Shown: piece by piece, positions 54,599 through 64,000 of the stretch
Position numbering within the stretch: the first letter of the stretch is position 1
How the letters are laid out: each line of letters begins with the position of its first letter
Assembly (NCBI GenBank): GCA_009917555.1
Contig: QZDX01000003.1
Location: 310,001-374,000 of the forward strand
Reading direction: 5' to 3'
DNA: 64,000 nucleotides
Origin: a bacterium 1XD21-13
GTDB lineage: Bacteria; Bacillota; Clostridia; Lachnospirales; Lachnospiraceae
Translations under genes and position numbers: made by a program
The notes under the pieces: generated by a model
The model's database searches: none
What the model was told of the DNA's origin: nothing
What the model saw: the letters and a program-made list of their open reading frames with translations, nothing else

Positions 54599-55624
54599 AT
54601 GAAGACGCGTGATTTTTATTATGATCTGCCCCAGGAGCTGATTGCCCAGGACCCGTTGGAGGATCGAAGCAGCTCCAGACTTTTGGTGCTGGATAGGAAA
54701 ACGGGAGAGAGGCAGCATCGGGTGTTCCGAGAGATTTTGGAATTTTTGAACCCAGGGGATTGTCTGGTGGTGAACAATACCAAGGTGATTCCGGCACGGT
54801 TGATGGGCGTAAAGGAGGGAACGGGAGCAGGTATTGAGGTACTGCTCTTGAAACGGTGTGAGGACAATGTGTGGGAGACCCTGGTAAAGCCGGGGAAAAA
54901 GGCACGGCCGGGAGCGAGAATTTCCTTTGGGGACGGGCTTCTTGTGGGCGAGGTGTTAGAGGTGGTGGAGGAGGGAAACCGCCGGATTCGCTTTACCTAT
55001 GAGGGAATCTTTGAGGAGATCCTGGACAGGCTTGGACAGATGCCTCTGCCTCCCTATATTACCCATCAGCTTAAGGATAAGAACCGGTATCAGACGGTGT
55101 ATGCAAAGCATGAGGGATCGGCGGCGGCGCCTACGGCGGGGCTGCATTTTACGCCAGAGCTTTTGAAGACTATTGAGGATAAGGGAGTGAAGCTGGCCCA
55201 TGTGACGCTCCATGTGGGGCTTGGAACCTTTCGCCCGGTTAAGGTGGAGGATGTGACGGAGCATCACATGCACTCGGAGTTCTATATGATTGAGGAGGAG
55301 CAGGCGAGGATCATCAATGAAGCAAGGGCGGCAGGAGGGCGTGTGATATGCGTAGGGACAACAAGCTGCCGTACACTGGAATCGGCGGCAGATGAGGATG
55401 GAATTCTCCATGCAGGAAGCGGCTGGACGGATATCTTTATCTATCCCGGCTATCGGTTTAAGTTGATGGATGCTTTGATTACTAATTTTCATCTGCCGGA
55501 ATCCACCCTGCTGATGTTGGTGTCAGCGTTTGCAGGAAAGGAGCAGGTGATAGCGGCTTATGAGGAGGCAGTGCGGGAGAGGTATCGGTTTTTTTCCTTT
55601 GGGGATGCCATGTTTATCAAATAA
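54599..55624 (+). CDS. queA: S-adenosylmethionine:tRNA ribosyltransferase-isomerase
   Basis: A 341-residue enzyme converting preQ1-tRNA to epoxyqueuosine-tRNA with the ribosyl part of SAM. Family landmarks are the N-terminal [59 protein letters not shown] and [17 protein letters not shown]. Full length. AAGGAAG precedes ATG 54599, 12 bases after corA. The partner tgt gene is not in the window. Confidence 0.96.
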   Translation: MKTRDFYYDLPQELIAQDPLEDRSSSRLLVLDRKTGERQHRVFREILEFLNPGDCLVVNNTKVIPARLMGVKEGTGAGIEVLLLKRCEDNVWETLVKPGKKARPGARISFGDGLLVGEVLEVVEEGNRRIRFTYEGIFEEILDRLGQMPLPPYITHQLKDKNRYQTVYAKHEGSAAAPTAGLHFTPELLKTIEDKGVKLAHVTLHVGLGTFRPVKVEDVTEHHMHSEFYMIEEEQARIINEARAAGGRVICVGTTSCRTLESAADEDGILHAGSGWTDIFIYPGYRFKLMDALITNFHLPESTLLMLVSAFAGKEQVIAAYEEAVRERYRFFSFGDAMFIK

Positions 55625-55690
55625 TATGGAAGTATTTTAAGTATGATGGAGATGGATGATAATTTGGTGAACACATTTCCATTTGTGCAG

Positions 55691-55722
55691 CAGGGCTGAC
55701 ATTTACTGGTATGTCAGCTCTG
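55691..55722. terminator. Hairpin between queA and aroA
   Basis: GCTGACAT/ATGTCAGC stem extended by CAG/CTG on the outside, between convergent genes. T-runs are poor, so its role is tentative. Confidence 0.45.
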
Positions 55723-55770
55723 CCTGATATTATGGGATAGGGATAAAACAGTAAATCAAAATACATACAG

Positions 55771-57054
55771 CTATGATTGCTGTAAAAGCTTCAGATCCTC
55801 ATAAAACCCTGGATAAGAGATATTCACACACTCAGCCCCCGCAATCTGAGTTTCCCCATCCGCATTCAACCCTGCAATAGCAAAGGACATAGCAATGCGG
55901 TGATCCAGATGACTGTCAACGACGGCACCGTGAAGGGGATACCCTCCCTCAATGATCATCCCGTCCTCTGTGGCGGTGATATGTGCACCCATGGCGGACA
56001 GATTTTCCACCATTACATCAATCCGGTTGGATTCCTTTACCTTCAGTTCCGCCGCATCTCGTATGATCGTCGTACCTGTAGCAAAGCAGGCCATAATTGC
56101 AATGACCGGGATCTCGTCTATTAAAGCAGGAATCAGATCCCCTTCCAAGACACAGCCCTGTAAATGGGAAGTTTTCACCAGAAGATCCGCAACCGGCTCT
56201 CCTGTCCGGTTATCACTGGAGAGAATTGTCACATCAGCACCCATCCGTTTTAACACACGAAGGATGCCGTCTCTGGTAGGATTGATCCCCACATTTTGAA
56301 TGAAAATCTCAGAGTTTGGCGTGATACATCCGGTAGCAAGAAAATAAGCGGCAGAGGAGATGTCTCCCGGCACCAGGATTTTCTGTCCGGCAAGATGGGG
56401 CAAAGGTTCAATCGTAGCTGTGACGTCTTCCGTTTGCATCTTGGCGCCAAAGGAGCGAAGCATCAGTTCCGTGTGGTTCCGGGAAAGGGCAGGCTCCGTA
56501 ACGCTGGTGGGACAGTCTCCATACAGCCCGGCAAGCAAAATGGCGGACTTGACCTGGGCCGAGGCCACCTTTGTGGTATAGTGGATGCCGTGAAGCGGGC
56601 GCCCCTGAATCCGCAGGGGCGCACAGCCATTTTTGTTCAGGCTTTCAATGGAGGCCCCCATCAGGGATAGAGGCTCTATAATGCGGCCCATAGGACGCTT
56701 CTGAATGGAGGCATCCCCAGTGAGGATGGTTTCAAAGTCCTGCCCGCTTAAGATACCGGAAATCAGCCGTGTAGTGGTGCCGCTGTTGCCGGTGTCCAGA
56801 ATATCCGCCGGTTTTTTCAGTCCATGCAAGCCTTTCCCATGAATCAGAAGCCGTGTAGACTCCGGCTCCTCAATGAAAATACCCATCCGCCGGAAGCAGT
56901 CAATGGTAGAGAGACAGTCTGCGCCCGGAAGAAAGCCCTCCACCTCCGTAAGCCCTTCGGCCAGGGCGCCGAACATGACAGCCCGGTGGGAGATGGATTT
57001 GTCGCCGGGGACAGTAATTTCACCCTTCAAATGTTGCGCACGCGTAAAAATCAT
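55771..57054 (-). CDS. aroA: 3-phosphoshikimate 1-carboxyvinyltransferase (EPSP synthase)
   Basis: A 427-residue enzyme transferring enolpyruvate from PEP to shikimate 3-phosphate. N-terminal GDKSISHRAVMFGALAEG carries the conserved Lys-Ser. The DTGNSGTTTRLISGIL motif and a C-terminal LKVKESNRIDVM stretch complete the active site, and HLDHRIAMSFAIAGL is present. The small residue at the position that determines glyphosate sensitivity is not assigned. Last gene of the minus-strand aromatic operon; 41 bases separate it from tyrA. Confidence 0.96.
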   Translation of the reverse strand: MIFTRAQHLKGEITVPGDKSISHRAVMFGALAEGLTEVEGFLPGADCLSTIDCFRRMGIFIEEPESTRLLIHGKGLHGLKKPADILDTGNSGTTTRLISGILSGQDFETILTGDASIQKRPMGRIIEPLSLMGASIESLNKNGCAPLRIQGRPLHGIHYTTKVASAQVKSAILLAGLYGDCPTSVTEPALSRNHTELMLRSFGAKMQTEDVTATIEPLPHLAGQKILVPGDISSAAYFLATGCITPNSEIFIQNVGINPTRDGILRVLKRMGADVTILSSDNRTGEPVADLLVKTSHLQGCVLEGDLIPALIDEIPVIAIMACFATGTTIIRDAAELKVKESNRIDVMVENLSAMGAHITATEDGMIIEGGYPLHGAVVDSHLDHRIAMSFAIAGLNADGETQIAGAECVNISYPGFYEDLKLLQQS

Positions 57055-57095
57055 AGCTCTTTAATCTCCTGTTTAAAACCCTATCATATTTGAAA

Positions 57096-58193
57096 TCAAC
57101 GTTCGTAAATGGTATAACGGTATTTACGAAGTAGTTCAACGGCTTTCCGGTAGGAATCCTCGTCATACAATTCTACTTTCAACACCGCCTCTTCAAATTC
57201 CCGGTTATGAATAATTCCGATATTTTTCAAACTGACACCGCCTGCGGCAAGGATGGTAGAAAGAACGGCAACACCGCCGGCCTCGTCCACCATATCGCAG
57301 TAAAAGGCATACATTTTTTTGATAGGCCCTGCAGAGGAATCAGGAATGGAATTTCGGTAATCCCTGGAGGTCTGAAAAAAGCGGTGTAGTCTCTGGCCGT
57401 CCTGTTCCTCAAGCTGCTTTTTTACCGAGGTAAGCTGTTCCAGGTAGCAGTCCAGGACCTGTATGATATTTTCCTTGTTGGTCATACAAATCTGCTCCCA
57501 CATTTCCGGTGAGGAGGAGGCAATCCTTGTAATGTCCTTAAAGCCTCCCGCAGCAATGCGCTTCATCAATTCATCAGAGCCATCCAGCGTCTGTACCAGA
57601 TTAACCAGGGAAGAGGCAATCAGGTGGGGCAGGTGGCTCACAGAAGCGGTGATAAAGTCATGACGCCGGTAATCAAGCACCAGAGGCAGGGCCTTTAGAG
57701 AGGCAATAAAAGGAACAAAAAGCTCCACCGCCTCCTGGGGCACCTTGGCAGAGGGCGTAATAATATAGTAAGCATTTTCGATGAGATGGGGCTTGGCATT
57801 GGCATAGCCGGTTTTCTCCGAACCAGCCATTGGGTGGCCTCCGATAAAATGCTCTTCCAAGCCAAGCTCAATGACCTTTTCATGAATTTCCGTTTTCGTG
57901 CTTCCCACATCTGTCAGGATACAGTCCTCTTTGATGACCGGCTTTAGCCGTTCCAGGTACACGGCATTGGTGGAAACAGGCGCGCAGAGGAAAATGCAGT
58001 CACAGGCTGAAAACTGGCTGTCCACCCCGGTGCAGGCAATGTCTACCGTCCCCTCATTGGCTGCCTCAATCAGTGTGTCCGTGGTTCGCATATAAGCCAT
58101 AATCTGGATTTCCGGGTGAAAGGCTTTGATTGCTTTGGCAATGGAACCTCCAATAAGCCCCAGGCCTACAAAGCCTACTGTTTTTAATTCCAT
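57096..58193 (-). CDS. tyrA: Prephenate dehydrogenase with ACT domain
   Basis: A 365-residue enzyme converting prephenate to 4-hydroxyphenylpyruvate for tyrosine. The Rossmann start GFVGLGLIGGSIAKAI, the GGHPMAGSEKTGYANA motif and SHLPHLIASSLVN with catalytic His are present. An ACT domain follows at about 295-365 (GGVAVLSTILAAGGVSLKNI), likely binding tyrosine for feedback control. It sits between the DAHP synthase gene and aroA on the same strand with short gaps. Confidence 0.95.
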   Translation of the reverse strand: MELKTVGFVGLGLIGGSIAKAIKAFHPEIQIMAYMRTTDTLIEAANEGTVDIACTGVDSQFSACDCIFLCAPVSTNAVYLERLKPVIKEDCILTDVGSTKTEIHEKVIELGLEEHFIGGHPMAGSEKTGYANAKPHLIENAYYIITPSAKVPQEAVELFVPFIASLKALPLVLDYRRHDFITASVSHLPHLIASSLVNLVQTLDGSDELMKRIAAGGFKDITRIASSSPEMWEQICMTNKENIIQVLDCYLEQLTSVKKQLEEQDGQRLHRFFQTSRDYRNSIPDSSAGPIKKMYAFYCDMVDEAGGVAVLSTILAAGGVSLKNIGIIHNREFEEAVLKVELYDEDSYRKAVELLRKYRYTIYER

Positions 58194-58275
58194 AATGTTC
58201 TCCTTTTAGGGAAAGGTATTCCTTTTTACTCCCTGCCGCATCTTTCAGGCAGATTTGAAAAGCTTACTTCCCGGA

Positions 58276-59289
58276 TTACATGCTTCTTCCCGAAAGGGCC
58301 GCATAAGCCTTCAATTCTCTTGCAAGATCATCAAACTGGGCAAAGGTCAGAGACTGGGGGCCGTCAGAGAGAGCGCAGGCGGGATTGTTATGTACCTCAA
58401 TCATCAGTCCGTCCGCACCGGCAGCTACCGCGCATTTTGCAAGGGGCGCCACATAGGCCCGGACCCCGGAGGCATGGCTTGGATCTACAATGACCGGCAA
58501 ATGGGACTTGGATTTGAGCACCGGGACGGCGCTGATATCCAGGGTGTTTCGTGTGGCTGTCTCGTAGGTGCGGATACCTCTTTCACAGAGCACGACATTC
58601 CGATTGCCCTCGGCAATGATATATTCCGCCGCATTGAGCCACTCGTCAATGGTGGAGGAGAGACCCCGTTTTAAAAGCACCGGAAGCCCCGACTGGCCGG
58701 CCTCCCGAAGAAGCTGAAAATTCTGCATATTCCGGGCGCCGATCTGAAGCATGTCTACATATTTAACAGCAGCCTCAATGGAAGCCTCACTGATAACCTC
58801 GCAGATGGTGGCAAGCCCCGTTTCCTCCTGGGCTTTTTTCATATACCGAAGTCCCTCCTCCTCAAGTCCCTGGAAGGAATAGGGTGAGGTGCGGGGCTTG
58901 TAGGCGCCGCCCCGAAGAAAGGTTGCCCCGGCCTTTTTTACGGATTTGGCAATCAAAAGCAATTGCTCCTCCGATTCAATGGCACAGGGACCGGCCATAA
59001 TGGTCAGATTGCCCGGTCCGATGGAGGTATTTCCCACCTGGACAGAGGTTGGCTCTGGATGGAACTTGCGGTTGCTGAGCTTATAGCTCTCCGTAATGGG
59101 AACAATTTTATCTACGTCCGGCGCAATCTCCAGGTTGGAGAGATTCAGGCGGGTTTTATCACCCACAACGCCGATAATTGTAACCTGCTTACCTTCTGAC
59201 AGATGGGTTTCCAGGCCGTTGGAGCGGATAATTTCTATTACATGCTCAATGGAAGCCTTGGGGGCCTTTGGTTTCATTACAATAATCAT
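58276..59289 (-). CDS. aroF: 3-deoxy-7-phosphoheptulonate synthase (type I-beta)
   Basis: A 337-residue enzyme making DAHP from PEP and erythrose 4-phosphate, the entry to the shikimate pathway. A ferredoxin-like N-terminal domain (about 1-70, IIRSNGLETHLSEGKQVTII) precedes the barrel. AGPCAIESEEQL, FLRGGAYKPRTSPYSFQG, LQIGARNMQNF and VIVDPSHASG are the metal- and PEP-binding landmarks. The extension marks the type I-beta class, usually feedback-regulated by Tyr or prephenate. First gene of the operon; its promoter is divergent from the ABC importer promoter. Confidence 0.95.
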   Translation of the reverse strand: MIIVMKPKAPKASIEHVIEIIRSNGLETHLSEGKQVTIIGVVGDKTRLNLSNLEIAPDVDKIVPITESYKLSNRKFHPEPTSVQVGNTSIGPGNLTIMAGPCAIESEEQLLLIAKSVKKAGATFLRGGAYKPRTSPYSFQGLEEEGLRYMKKAQEETGLATICEVISEASIEAAVKYVDMLQIGARNMQNFQLLREAGQSGLPVLLKRGLSSTIDEWLNAAEYIIAEGNRNVVLCERGIRTYETATRNTLDISAVPVLKSKSHLPVIVDPSHASGVRAYVAPLAKCAVAAGADGLMIEVHNNPACALSDGPQSLTFAQFDDLARELKAYAALSGRSM

Positions 59290-59382
59290 AAGGAGTGCCT
59301 CATTTCATTAAAAATTTAAAAATCCATTTTCGTGTATGCTGTGAAAAGGCAGGCGAATACCGTCCTTTGACACACAAGTATC

Positions 59383-59411
59383 AGTTTACGATTTTTTTTT
59401 GTGAATGTCAA
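59383..59411 (-). promoter_or_regulatory. Promoter of the aromatic operon (leftward)
   Basis: On the minus strand TTGACA (59411-59406), 17-base spacer, TAAACT (59388-59383). It is 49 bases from the -35 of the rightward promoter. Confidence 0.6.
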
Positions 59412-59460
59412 TACTCTTGCGCTTTAAAGTGAGAAAATCAAAAAGTTAAAAATTCAAGGA

Positions 59461-59489
59461 TTGACAAATCTTATCCCATGGTATACAAT
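59461..59489 (+). promoter_or_regulatory. Promoter of the ABC importer operon (rightward)
   Basis: TTGACA (59461-59466), 17-base spacer, TACAAT (59484-59489). A leader of about 120 bases follows, with a small AACGC/GCGTT hairpin near 59512-59527. Confidence 0.75.
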
Positions 59490-59616
59490 TGCAAAGGTGG
59501 GCCGATACTTTAACGCACTACAGCGTTGTGGCGAAAAAGTGAAGGCACATAAAATGTAAAGCGGTATCCGATACAAGGAAGGATGCTGTGGAATGAAAAG
59601 CTAGGAGGAATTAAGT

Positions 59617-60660
59617 ATGAAAAAGTTATTGGCAATGCTGCTGGTGCTGACTATGGCAGTATCCGTGACAGCATGCGGCGGTAAGGGTGAGGAGAAAACA
59701 GAAGCTCCGTCCGAAGCATTGGAGGAGACTCCCGGTGAAGAGGCAGAGGAAGAGGGCGCAGCTGAGGCTCCGGCTGAGGGCGCTGAGTATGTGGTAGGTA
59801 TCTGCCAGCTGGTACAGCATGATGCGCTGGACGCAGCTACACAGGGCTTTATGGATGCGCTGAAGGAAGAGCTGGGCGATCAGGTAACCTTTGATGAGCA
59901 GAACGCTTCCGGTGATCCGGCAACCTGCTCCACCATTATCAATCAGTTCGTATCCAATGATGTAGATTTGATTCTTGCAAATGCGACACCTGCACTGCAG
60001 GCGGCTACGGCAGGAACAGATACCATTCCGATTCTTGGAACATCCGTAACCGAGTACGGCGTTGCCCTTGACATTGACAATTTTAACGGAACTGTAGGCG
60101 GCAATGTCTCCGGTACCTCTGACCTGGCTCCCCTGGATGAGCAGGCGGCTATGCTGAAGGAGCTTTTCCCGGATGCAAAGAATGTAGGTCTTCTGTACTG
60201 CTCCGCAGAGGCGAACTCCCAGTATCAGGTAGATACCGTTCAGAGTGAGCTGGAGAAGCTTGGCTATACCTGTAAGCAGTATCCGTTCTCCGATACCAAC
60301 GATTTGTCTGCAGTAACAACAACCGCAGCAGATGAGAATGACGTTATGTACGTTCCCACTGATAACACGGCGGCGTCCAACGCTGAGATTATCAACAACA
60401 TCTGTGAGCCGGCCAAGGTTCCCGTAATCGCAGGCGAGGAGGGTATCTGTGCAGGCTGCGGCGTGGCAACTCTGTCCATCAGCTACTATGACCTTGGCGT
60501 CGCTACCGGCAAGATGGCAGCTAAGATTCTCACAGGCGAGTCCAACATTTCCGAGATGCCTATTGAGTATGCGCCCCAGTTTGTAAAGAAGTACAACAAG
60601 GCTCTTTGCGATTCCCTGGAGATTACAATTCCCGAGGATTACGTAGTAATCGGAGAGTAA
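59617..60660 (+). CDS. ABC transporter substrate-binding lipoprotein, TrpX-like
   Basis: A 347-residue lipoprotein: signal peptide with lipobox VTAC (Cys20), a Glu/Ala-rich linker (22-50), then a type I periplasmic-binding fold of the ABC_sub_bind (PF04392) family. Typical stretches are ICQLVQHDALDAATQGFMDA, NQFVSNDVDLILANATPALQ and PVIAGEEGICAGCGVATLSI. Members include TrpX of streptococci, thought to bind tryptophan or tyrosine. The permease and ATPase genes downstream complete an importer. Divergence from the aroF-tyrA-aroA operon supports an aromatic amino acid, but ligand specificity is inferred. AGGAGGAATTAAGT precedes ATG 59617. Confidence 0.85.
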   Translation: MKKLLAMLLVLTMAVSVTACGGKGEEKTEAPSEALEETPGEEAEEEGAAEAPAEGAEYVVGICQLVQHDALDAATQGFMDALKEELGDQVTFDEQNASGDPATCSTIINQFVSNDVDLILANATPALQAATAGTDTIPILGTSVTEYGVALDIDNFNGTVGGNVSGTSDLAPLDEQAAMLKELFPDAKNVGLLYCSAEANSQYQVDTVQSELEKLGYTCKQYPFSDTNDLSAVTTTAADENDVMYVPTDNTAASNAEIINNICEPAKVPVIAGEEGICAGCGVATLSISYYDLGVATGKMAAKILTGESNISEMPIEYAPQFVKKYNKALCDSLEITIPEDYVVIGE

Positions 60661-60690
60661 TGAGATAAAAAACAGATCAAGATGTTTTTA

Positions 60691-60730
60691 AAACCGGCAA
60701 AAAAAGACTTTTCTTTTTTGCCGGTTTTTG
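60691..60730 (+). terminator. Terminator or attenuator after the binding-protein gene
   Basis: AAACCGGCAAAAAA pairs with TTTTTTGCCGGTTT followed by more T, 30 bases after the stop. It likely allows excess binding protein over the membrane components. Confidence 0.8.
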
Positions 60731-60838
60731 TTATACTAATGAAAGCTGTGTGCCTTAAAAGGGCACAGGTACATAACAGCTCTATAGCGACGCTTCCCTG
60801 ACGGGGGAGTGCGGAATTAGAAACAGGAGGAAGTTGGT

Positions 60839-61774
60839 ATGTTAAAATTTATCGGTGCCTTTGCAAATGCATTTCCCGGCGCCTGCGCCCAGGGTCTTGT
60901 ATGGGGAATTATGGCCATTGGCGTCTATATTACCTATAAGGTTCTGGATTTGGCAGACTTGACCGTGGACGGAACTATGGCTACAGGCGGGGCGGTCTGT
61001 ATCATGATGATGATGAGCGGCCACTCCATAGGGGTCTCTATGCTGGCTGCATTCTGCGTGGGAATGCTGGCGGGGCTTGTAACGGGAATTTTCCATACAA
61101 TGATGGGAATCCCGGCGATTCTGGCAGGAATCCTGACGCAGCTGGGGCTTTACTCCATCAATCTGCAGATTTTGGATGGAAAGGCAAACCAGGCCATGGC
61201 ATTTGGAAAATACGATCAGCTTATTTCCCTGCGCTGGGTGAGGGATGTTCCATTTTACCAGAATACTATCTTTGTGGTGGGAATATTTGCGGCGGTGATC
61301 ATCGGAGTTCTGTACTGGTTTTTCGGAACGGAGCTGGGAAGCTCTATCCGTGCTACGGGCAACAATGAACAGATGTCCAGGGCACAGGGAATCAATACCA
61401 ATGTTACAAAGGTGCTGGGCCTTATGCTGTCCAACGGCATTGTAGCCCTTTCCAGCGGACTGCTCGCCCAATACCAGGGCTTTGCGGATGTAAATGCGGG
61501 CAGGGGCGCTATCGTAATTGGCCTGGCGGCAGTGATTATCGGTCAGGTCATCTTTGGAAAGATCAGCAAGAACTTTGCTTTCAAGCTGCTGACGGTTATT
61601 TTCGGAGGCATTATTTACTGGGTTGTATATCAGGCGGTTATTTCAGCGGGCATGGACGCCAACTATATGAAGCTTATTTCTGCCCTGGTGGTTGCTATTT
61701 TCCTGGCAGTTCCTTATTGGAAGAGAAAGTATCTCACAAAACCGGTGAAGAGAGGAGGCGCAGCCAATGCTTAA
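60839..61774 (+). CDS. ABC transporter permease (TrpY-like)
   Basis: A 311-residue permease of the branched-chain amino acid/sugar (BPD_transp_2) superfamily with about eight to nine helices. GNNEQMSRAQGINTNVTKVLGL and NAGRGAIVIGLAAVIIG are typical conserved loops. It is preceded by the terminator at 60691 and by GGAATTAGAAACAGGAGG, a leader element seen before three other genes. It overlaps the ATPase gene by 8 bases. It serves as the membrane pore of the TrpX-like importer. Confidence 0.9.
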   Translation: MLKFIGAFANAFPGACAQGLVWGIMAIGVYITYKVLDLADLTVDGTMATGGAVCIMMMMSGHSIGVSMLAAFCVGMLAGLVTGIFHTMMGIPAILAGILTQLGLYSINLQILDGKANQAMAFGKYDQLISLRWVRDVPFYQNTIFVVGIFAAVIIGVLYWFFGTELGSSIRATGNNEQMSRAQGINTNVTKVLGLMLSNGIVALSSGLLAQYQGFADVNAGRGAIVIGLAAVIIGQVIFGKISKNFAFKLLTVIFGGIIYWVVYQAVISAGMDANYMKLISALVVAIFLAVPYWKRKYLTKPVKRGGAANA

Positions 61775-62561
61775 GCTGGATCAGATTTGGAAGACCTTTA
61801 ACGTAGGTACGGTAAATGAAAAGACGGCTTTACAGGGCTTATCCTTGGAGCTTCAGGAGGGAGACTTTGTTACGGTCATTGGCGGCAATGGGGCAGGAAA
61901 GTCTACCATGCTGAATGCGGTAGCCGGTGTCTGGCCGGTGGACGAGGGAAGAATTTCCATTGACAACATAGATGTGACAAAGCTTCCGGAGCACAGGCGG
62001 GCGGCTTACCTGGGACGGGTATTTCAGGACCCCATGACGGGAACGGCGGCAAATATGCAGATTCAGGAGAATCTGGCCCTGGCTTCCAGAAGAGGAACCT
62101 TTCGGTTTTTGAGAGCAGGTATCACCAAGGCAGAGCGGGAGATGTACCAGGAGAAGCTAAAGGTGCTGGATCTGGGACTTGAGGATCGGATGACCAGCAA
62201 GGTCGGGCTCCTGTCCGGAGGGCAGCGCCAGGCGCTGACGCTTCTTATGGCAACCTTGAAGAAGCCAAAGCTTCTGCTTCTGGATGAGCACACGGCAGCC
62301 TTGGACCCCAAGACGGCGGCCAAGGTTCTGGATGCTACGGACCGGATTGTGGGGCGGGATCACCTGACGACACTTATGATTACCCACAATATGAAGGACG
62401 CCATTGCCCATGGAAACCGTTTGATTATGATGTATGAGGGCAATATCATTTATGATGTTTCCGGGGAGGAAAAGAAGAGGCTCAAGGTGGCGGATCTGCT
62501 TGCCAAGTTTGAACAGGCCAGCGGCGGGGAGTTTGCCAACGACCGCATGATGCTCACTTAG
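61767..62561 (+). CDS. ABC transporter ATP-binding protein (TrpZ-like)
   Basis: A 264-residue ATPase with Walker A GGNGAGKSTML, Q-loop RVFQDPMTGTAANM, signature LSGGQRQA, Walker B LLLLDEHTAALD and switch His in LMITHNMKDA. It overlaps the permease stop by 8 bases and ends 11 bases before the ilvN promoter -35 element. It energises uptake by the substrate-binding lipoprotein and permease encoded upstream. Confidence 0.92.
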   Translation: MLKLDQIWKTFNVGTVNEKTALQGLSLELQEGDFVTVIGGNGAGKSTMLNAVAGVWPVDEGRISIDNIDVTKLPEHRRAAYLGRVFQDPMTGTAANMQIQENLALASRRGTFRFLRAGITKAEREMYQEKLKVLDLGLEDRMTSKVGLLSGGQRQALTLLMATLKKPKLLLLDEHTAALDPKTAAKVLDATDRIVGRDHLTTLMITHNMKDAIAHGNRLIMMYEGNIIYDVSGEEKKRLKVADLLAKFEQASGGEFANDRMMLT

Positions 62562-62571
62562 AACATATTCA

Positions 62572-62600
62572 TTGACAAGGTCAGGGGAAGTTGTTAAAAT
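62572..62600 (+). promoter_or_regulatory. ilvN promoter
   Basis: TTGACA (62572-62577), 17-base spacer, TAAAAT (62595-62600). No T-box or peptide leader is seen in the short interval to ilvN. Confidence 0.6.
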
Positions 62601-62644
62601 TGAGAAAGTGTGATGCGAAGTAGAGTAGAAAGGTGAGAGATAGC

Positions 62645-63178
62645 ATGAGAAAAGTTGTTTTTTCTATGTTAGTGGACAATACCTCCGGTGTTTTGAGCCG
62701 GATTGCGGGATTGTTCAGCCGAAGAGGGTATAATATTGACAGTCTGACAGTTGGAGTAACAGCAGATCCCAGGTATTCTAGGGCTACGGTTGTAGCCAAG
62801 GGTGATCGGATTATTCTGGAACAGATTGAGAAACAGCTATGTAAGCTGGTAGATGTGATTGATATTAAGCGTCTGGAGCCGGAGAGCTCTATTTGCCGGG
62901 AGCTGATCATGATAAAGCTGAAGGTGAATGAGGAGAACCGGCAGTCCATTATTTCTGTGGCGAATATTTTCCGGGCTAAGATTGTGGATGTGTCTAAGGA
63001 GTCTCTGCTGATTGAGCTCACGGGCAACCAGTCCAAGATTGAGGCTTTTATTGATCTTCTAAATGGCTATGAGATTCTGGAGCTTGCCAGGACGGGAATT
63101 ACCGGTCTGTCCAGGGGTGTCTTTGATGTGAAGATGTATGATGAGGACGGGCAGCTGATGGATTATGATTTCAGCTGA
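62645..63178 (+). CDS. ilvN: Acetolactate synthase small (regulatory) subunit
   Basis: A 177-residue regulatory subunit. The N-terminal ACT domain (residues 1-75) has VLVDNTSGVLSRIAGLFSRR-like core and RGYNIDSLTVGVT, the valine-binding segment; the C-terminal domain (80-177) follows. It stabilises and confers valine feedback on the catalytic subunit, which is not in the window. ATG 62645 is preferred, since AAGGTGAG stands 7 bases upstream; a GTG at 62633 overlaps that site. ilvC follows at 66 bases. Confidence 0.94.
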   Translation: MRKVVFSMLVDNTSGVLSRIAGLFSRRGYNIDSLTVGVTADPRYSRATVVAKGDRIILEQIEKQLCKLVDVIDIKRLEPESSICRELIMIKLKVNEENRQSIISVANIFRAKIVDVSKESLLIELTGNQSKIEAFIDLLNGYEILELARTGITGLSRGVFDVKMYDEDGQLMDYDFS

Positions 63179-63241
63179 TGTAACAGGATACTTTAGGCGA
63201 TAAACCTTTAGATATGAAGCAAAATGATGATGGAGGAATGA

Positions 63242-64000
<759 letters not shown>

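Noticed and set aside
59490-59616. Riboswitch in the leader of the TrpX-like gene
   Set aside because: Only a 5-bp hairpin is evident and no known riboswitch core is recognised; folding would be needed.

Overview
The window reads as a chromosomal segment of a low-to-mid G+C, spore-forming Firmicute, most likely a gut Lachnospiraceae (Clostridium cluster XIVa). The reasons are strong AGGAGG-type ribosome binding sites, T-box leaders before leuA and pheS, a SleB-type cell wall hydrolase and a SpoIID/LytB protein, a LicT/BglG-controlled PTS operon, ATP-dependent PEP carboxykinase, and dense same-strand operons. The exact species cannot be named from sequence alone.

Left part (1-11.7 kb). A truncated nucleoside phosphorylase gene abuts a decayed IS1634-type transposase. 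Next is an AT-rich gene that fuses an AbiEi-type antitoxin to the C-terminal half of an AbiEii-type toxin. An operon follows: small membrane protein, two FtsX-type permeases, ABC ATPase and a membrane-anchored alpha/beta hydrolase. Then come a VIT/von Willebrand A protein with a PEP-CTERM-like tail and an overlapping exosortase-K-like gene, which looks like a dedicated substrate/sorting-enzyme pair. A SleB hydrolase follows.

Middle (11.7-34 kb). leuA sits behind a leucine T-box. A beta-glucoside-type PTS is split into IIA, LicT antiterminator and IIBC, and two RAT/terminator switches lie in the same operon. Five cytoplasmic enzymes follow: alpha/beta hydrolase, DUF5060/DUF4038, DUF4038, GH1 6-phospho-beta-glucosidase and a GH106-like glycosidase. 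Together they suggest use of plant beta-glucosides or diglycosides. thrC, citrate synthase (minus strand) and pckA follow, separated by a patch of small unrecognised genes and gene fragments. A short intergenic repeat with a GTCGC/GCGAC hairpin recurs four times just upstream of start codons.

Right part (34-64 kb). SpoIID protein, YihY/BrkB membrane protein flanked by decayed regulator genes, pheST behind a Phe T-box, a LytTR/GHKL two-component system followed by a small ABC transporter, a lipoprotein with a C-type-lectin-like domain, a Gfo/Idh/MocA oxidoreductase, GNAT and DUF1349 proteins, a STAND-like ATPase with a repeat-rich C-terminus, a CorA transporter and queA. A minus-strand aromatic operon (DAHP synthase, tyrA, aroA) is divergent from a TrpX-type ABC importer, and the window ends in ilvN and a truncated ilvC. 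Core amino-acid metabolism (Leu, Thr, Phe/Tyr, branched chain) thus alternates with accessory patches in which broken genes cluster.
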